Of a stretch of DNA of 64,000 nucleotides, positions 60,301 through 64,000 are shown one piece after another. This DNA is from Acholoe squamosa (taxonomy: Eukaryota; Annelida; Polychaeta; Phyllodocida; Polynoidae). Every line of letters begins with the position of its first letter. Within the stretch, counting starts at the first letter, position 1. The stretch spans positions 48,936,166 to 49,000,165 of the forward strand of contig OX439044.1 of the NCBI GenBank assembly GCA_949317995.1, read 5' to 3'. A program made the translations under genes and the position numbers. The notes beneath the pieces are model-generated. The model was given only the letters and a program-made list of their open reading frames with translations, did no database searches and was not told where the DNA came from.

Positions 60301-63300
60301 GAGACACTTAAATTTATCAAACCTATCACATGCATAGAATTAGATCTAACACTTGGTGAGGTGATAACAGTGTTATCTGTAGGGGTATGCTGATATCATA
60401 TAATGGATGTCTATTGATCCAGGCAGAATATAGCTCGCCATTGCATGACCATTTGAAAATTTGAATATTTACTGCCTTTAGCACCATCTAAGAGTAAAGT
60501 TCAAGTACATTAAATATGCCCTATTTAATTACCGACAGATTTTGCTGAAGGAATTGGAAGAGTTTGCGTTCAAAGGAATCCCAGATGTACGTGGGTGTAT
60601 TGTCCAGGATGCCCAAATGTTACATGAAGTAGTAAGTACCTCAGTATATACAGTATTTGTATAAAATCCTAAATTAATAGATACAGAAATTAAGAAAGCA
60701 GAGCGATAGAAAATCGTATTATTTTACAATTTATATGATACATCTTATTGAGATCCTATGAGCCAAAATAGGTTATTTCTATATATATTTTCTAGCCAGT
60801 CTTCATACGATAGGTTTTACTGTAAGAAACAAGTACTATGTATAATATTTAACACAAGAAAATTCGTCTTAATTAAACCGGAGGAGGAAGAAGAGGATAC
60901 AGGAGCAGAATGGGTATGTCCATCTAGGATATATGTTATTTTTGTTTAATATGTGTGTGTACTATTAGATGTGTAGTTGGCATGTTAGACATTTATATAG
61001 ATGATAGATTTTAAGAAATACAAATATGTGTGTAAATTATGGCCCCTCCCTGTTACGCCTTGGATGAACCGGGTAGTCATCGTTGTTGTGCAAGTACTAT
61101 TTAAGATAACCATTACCATATGGTTTATTTCCCATTGACGTACATGGGACGCCTCTCAGACGTTTTATTTCCCAAAGATTAAGAACCCAGGATATAACGG
61201 TGTTCAAATATTTATCAGGTGTTGGGAAAGGCAAATAGAATGGGGTGCCCCCCACCATCAGATTCTATCCATTAAAAGAGTGGAGTGTAAGGCCTTAGGG
61301 AATGACCTACTCATTATTTTACCGTTCTTTGATATGTTAATTTGACATACTGACATTACTTATCTGTCGTTATTGGGAACAGTAATGTGTAACACTGTGA
61401 TATATTTGTTGTGCTATGTATGTATCAAGATATTTTTGGCCGAGCTAGGGACTGGACGACATCAGTGCAATAAAAGAAGGAATAACAGGGATGTAAGTCT
61501 TCAGGATTTATCAGGATTTCCTGATTTCTGAAAATTTTGAATGCCATTTACTTTCCTTATACGAGTGGTAAGGAGGGATGTTTGGAAAAATAGAAGGCTT
61601 TTATATCAAGTAAATGTCTGGCTTCCTGATTTTTTGTCCATGCCTGACTTAGATCCCTGGAATAATACGTGTTAACACTTGTAAATGCTCCCCTTATCTC
61701 ATTTATTTAATCTAACTTTTATGTGTCAGACAGGTAGTTTATATATGTGGTAAGACAGGTATGTAGGTCACTGCTAGATGGGTAGAGTAAGGAGATTCTA
61801 CCAAGAATTTATACAACATGTAATTGGTTAAACCAAAAACGTTCATGCATTATATGTTATTTGCTGTATGCTATAAATTTACCGGCATCCAACGCCATTT
61901 ACGCATTGGGGTTACACGGATAGGGATTCAGGACATGCTGGCTGTATCATTGTAACATTCTAGACTAGAGTATTGGAGGATCGGGGTCGGGTCATAAATA
62001 AGCGCAAAGAATATGAGGCACTGAATTTGAAGTTCTTCCCTTTCCGTTTGGACTCATGTCAATATTTTGTCGGAGAACATTGAGGGATTTTAAAATTGAC
62101 CAGACTTGATGTTGTGTTCTTGTTTTTTCTTGATACATGCTGTGTGTAAGCGTAGTGGATGGAATAGCACACATTTGAACGTGTAGATGTTACTAGAATA
62201 TTGCATGCATTTCATAAACTTAGTTAAAGTATTCTCCACCACTTACCAGTGTGCCGTACATACACAGTGCATTGTGCTATTCATTGTAATTACCGTAGTA
62301 CCCCGTATATAAGACATACCTAGTTTAGGGATTTCGTCAAAAACAAAAACATATACTGAATGGATTTCAAAATTTAAACATAATTATGTATCTATGGCCC
62401 CCGGACCCCCTTGACCCCCCCCCCCCATGCGTATGTAGGGTTTGGAGTTGTGTAGTATATCAGATGAACCTGTCTGGATCAAGGGCGCATGAAATCGCTT
62501 ATACGCGGGGTACCACGGTAGCAGATGGTCATTGGAAAAATACTACAGAAACATGATGTTCCTCACGTCTGCAGGAATACCTGCCTTTTTGCTGAAATTG
62601 TTTGAGTGAACCGCACACACTTCCTTCGGAAAACTGAACAATATTTCCCGATTTGTGTTGAATAAGGATATCAACGCAATGGCGGTGGATTCGTGGGGAT
62701 GTGGGGGTGCATCCCCCCACAATATTTCAGATTTCAGTATAAAGAAAAGTAAAACTTGCAGGAATACACCTCATCCTCTACACATTTTCCTGCTCCTCCC
62801 TCACTGCTCGCACACCCCATGGTGACATCAAAATATCAATCTTTGCCATGTGCCTAATTCACTACAAACATTGTTTTCAGACAGATGCTGTGCCAAAAAC
62901 GTTGTAAACCTTACGTTGACTTCGTATATTATGGAGATTAACCACCTCTCAATAAAATGCGTACGGTTCCTGACAGTTAACCCTTTAAATGCCACATTGT
63001 GCAGTTGTTCACTGCAAGATATCATTGTTGCATTTTTCTAAATTCCAGAGTCAAATAGAACATGACCAAAAAATTCAGGAACAACGGCGGAAACAACAGG
63101 AACTCATCACACAACTAAAGTCGCAGCTTGACGACCTGGAGAATTATGCATTTGAGGTACGATATAAAATGTCTTTATAAAACCGTTGTTCTGGGTGAAA
63201 AATCAATTTCTTGTTTGGATGTAGAGGGTTGCTAGGAAGTCTGATTGTACAAAACAGTGATGCCACTTTTCCTGGTTTACCAGGAATTCCTGGTTTTCAG

Positions 63301-64000
63301 TATGAGATTCCTGCATTAAATTATATTAAATTCCTGGGAAAATGTGTCCAAAGGTCCAGTTTTGCTGGTTTTTGTCGGTCAGTGAGTGGCATCTCTGACA
63401 AAAAGACAAGGTTGGTGATAGTGTTTGCGGCAGGTGTTGGGACAGGTGCACCTGTTAATGTGTTACCGGTAGGCCAATAAACTGTGAACACATCAGTATT
63501 GTTTGTGTCAAGCAGTGTTAGCAAGACAAGGGTAACTTAGACAGAGGGTGATTGTTTGTTTATATCGGTGTAAGAGCATAGTTTAACCCTTTATTTATAT
63601 CGGTGTAAGAGCATAGTTTAACCCTTTGTTTATATCGGTGTAAGAGCATAGTTTAACCCTTTGTTTATATCGGTGTAAGAGTATAGTTTAACCCTTTAAG
63701 GGCCCTTGATGTGTAAATGCATCATGCCGATCCTACAGGATTGATAGAGCTACTGCCAAGGGGTCGACGTGATGCATGAATGTAGCACTGGCAAGTAGGC
63801 TCGGCAGGGCTACATTCATACATCATGACAAGCAATGTTTATGTATGACAAGCCCTTAAAGGGTTGTCAATTGGATGCAATAACATGGCAAGTTACATTC
63901 ATGGATGTTAAGTATACCCCTGGTACATCTTACAGACGGGCGACGAAAAGGAACTACCTACAAGTAAAACACTAGAGAAACAAAAGGTCATCATTGATGA
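57398..64000 (+). CDS. RUNDC1: RUN domain-containing protein 1, 5' part (runs off the right edge)
   Basis: RUNDC1 is a coiled-coil protein with a C-terminal RUN domain, reported in vertebrates as a p53 modulator. Exons: 57398-57422 (MMEDDRTS start, moderate support), 59196-59367, 59825-59984, 60539-60631, 60884-60913 (weak acceptor, low support), 63049-63156, and 63936 to the edge. Phases agree throughout. RWAPLGAT, SSLLALTTHFAQVQFRLKQI, LLKELEEFAFKGIPDV, QKIQEQRRKQQELITQLKSQ, LDDLENYAFE and LEKQKVIID follow the order of the human protein. The N-terminus is acidic and the HFAQVQFRLKQ and LKSQLDDLE segments are coiled coil. The RUN domain is outside the window. The start rests on matching splice phase and a good acceptor, with a 5' UTR exon implied upstream. 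Confidence 0.88.
57423..59195. other. RUNDC1 intron 1, with decayed family C copy
   Basis: Intron of about 1.8 kb between the putative first coding exon and exon 2. TAGTGCCCCGCATATAAGATG at about 58900 starts a degenerate family C MITE ending near 59045. Confidence 0.5.
60020..60241. mobile_element. MITE, family F, in RUNDC1 intron 3 (222 bp)
   Basis: AGGGCCGAAAAAAATTGCTG and GTGTTCAGGTAAT on the left; GTTACCTGAACACAACAC and TTTTATAGGCCT on the right. GAGTAGGTAGGTAG and TTAGGGTAGGTT lie inside the arms. Confidence 0.75.
60914..62292. other. RUNDC1 long intron, first part
   Basis: AT-rich intron sequence without a clear element. It is part of the roughly 2.1-2.4 kb intron before exon 63049. 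Confidence 0.45.
62293..62518. mobile_element. Palindromic MITE, family C, copy 4 (226 bp), in a RUNDC1 intron
   Basis: Ends CCGTAGTACCCCGTATATAA and inverse (CTTATACGCGGGGTACCACGG), flanked by TA. The interior is more diverged than in copies 1-3. Confidence 0.82.
63557..63695. repeat. Minisatellite, 35-bp unit, four copies, RUNDC1 intron
   Basis: TATATCGGTGTAAGAGCATA followed by GTTTAACCCTTT repeats four times at 34-35 bp spacing with almost no change. It joins directly to the hairpin repeat that follows. Confidence 0.9.
63689..63865. repeat. Hairpin repeat, family G, copy 2, RUNDC1 intron
   Basis: Outer arms AACCCTTTAAGGGC and GCCCTTAAAGGGTT. Inside, TGATGCATGAATGTAG is matched by CTACATTCATACATCA. 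The end overlaps the preceding minisatellite, whose unit carries the same AACCCTTT. Confidence 0.75.

Noticed and set aside
63321-63524. Open frames on both strands around 63211-63524
   Set aside because: They lie within a RUNDC1 intron between two firm exons. Neither matches the RUNDC1 protein or has splice sites in phase.

Overview
This window is animal nuclear DNA, very probably from a marine invertebrate. Every recognisable gene is split by GT-AG introns, the non-coding DNA is AT-rich, and the space between and inside genes is packed with short inverted-repeat elements, SINE-like copies, minisatellites and G/C homopolymer runs. The three genes are conserved across animals, so they do not fix the phylum. 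A deuterostome or a lophotrochozoan would both fit. Nothing bacterial, viral or organellar was seen.

Layout. The first 33 kb hold no convincing protein-coding host gene. They contain: a duplicated 254-bp cassette carrying a tRNA-like gene (4277-4949), a 2.93-kb element with TTA target duplications (9345-12274), an 887-bp inverted-repeat element (13774-14660), a broken DIRS-like retroelement gag region with internally duplicated modules (about 21900-25390), and many MITEs and minisatellites.

The right half is genic. NFYA, the alpha subunit of the CCAAT-binding factor NF-Y, lies on the minus strand (33554-38822, seven coding exons, 407 residues by my assembly). SERGEF, an RCC1-repeat protein, lies head-to-head on the plus strand (41145-47025, ten coding exons, 387 residues). 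The roughly 2.3 kb between them holds a dense cluster of CCAAT/ATTGG pentamers, a plausible shared promoter and a possible target of NF-Y itself. From 57.4 kb to the right edge runs the 5' part of RUNDC1 on the plus strand. Its RUN domain should lie beyond the window.

Mobile DNA. At least six inverted-repeat families recur. A and B have GGGAGTGGTCATT- and GGGAGCGTTCATT-type ends with mostly TTA or TAA target duplications. C has CCGTAA... ends and is 222-226 bp with TA duplications. E has GGCCACRCCAAAA ends with TTA duplications. F has GGGCCTAAAAAA-like ends. A SINE-like family (H) has three copies, each flanked by a perfect 11-14 bp target duplication, and one copy has a different 3' half and tail. 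A 5'-truncated, frameshifted LINE reverse-transcriptase fragment sits in an NFYA intron.

The most interesting leads are the tRNA pair (an alanine-type body with a CGA anticodon), the CCAAT cluster at NFYA, and the tail-swapped SINE family. I found no evidence of an entirely new multi-gene system.
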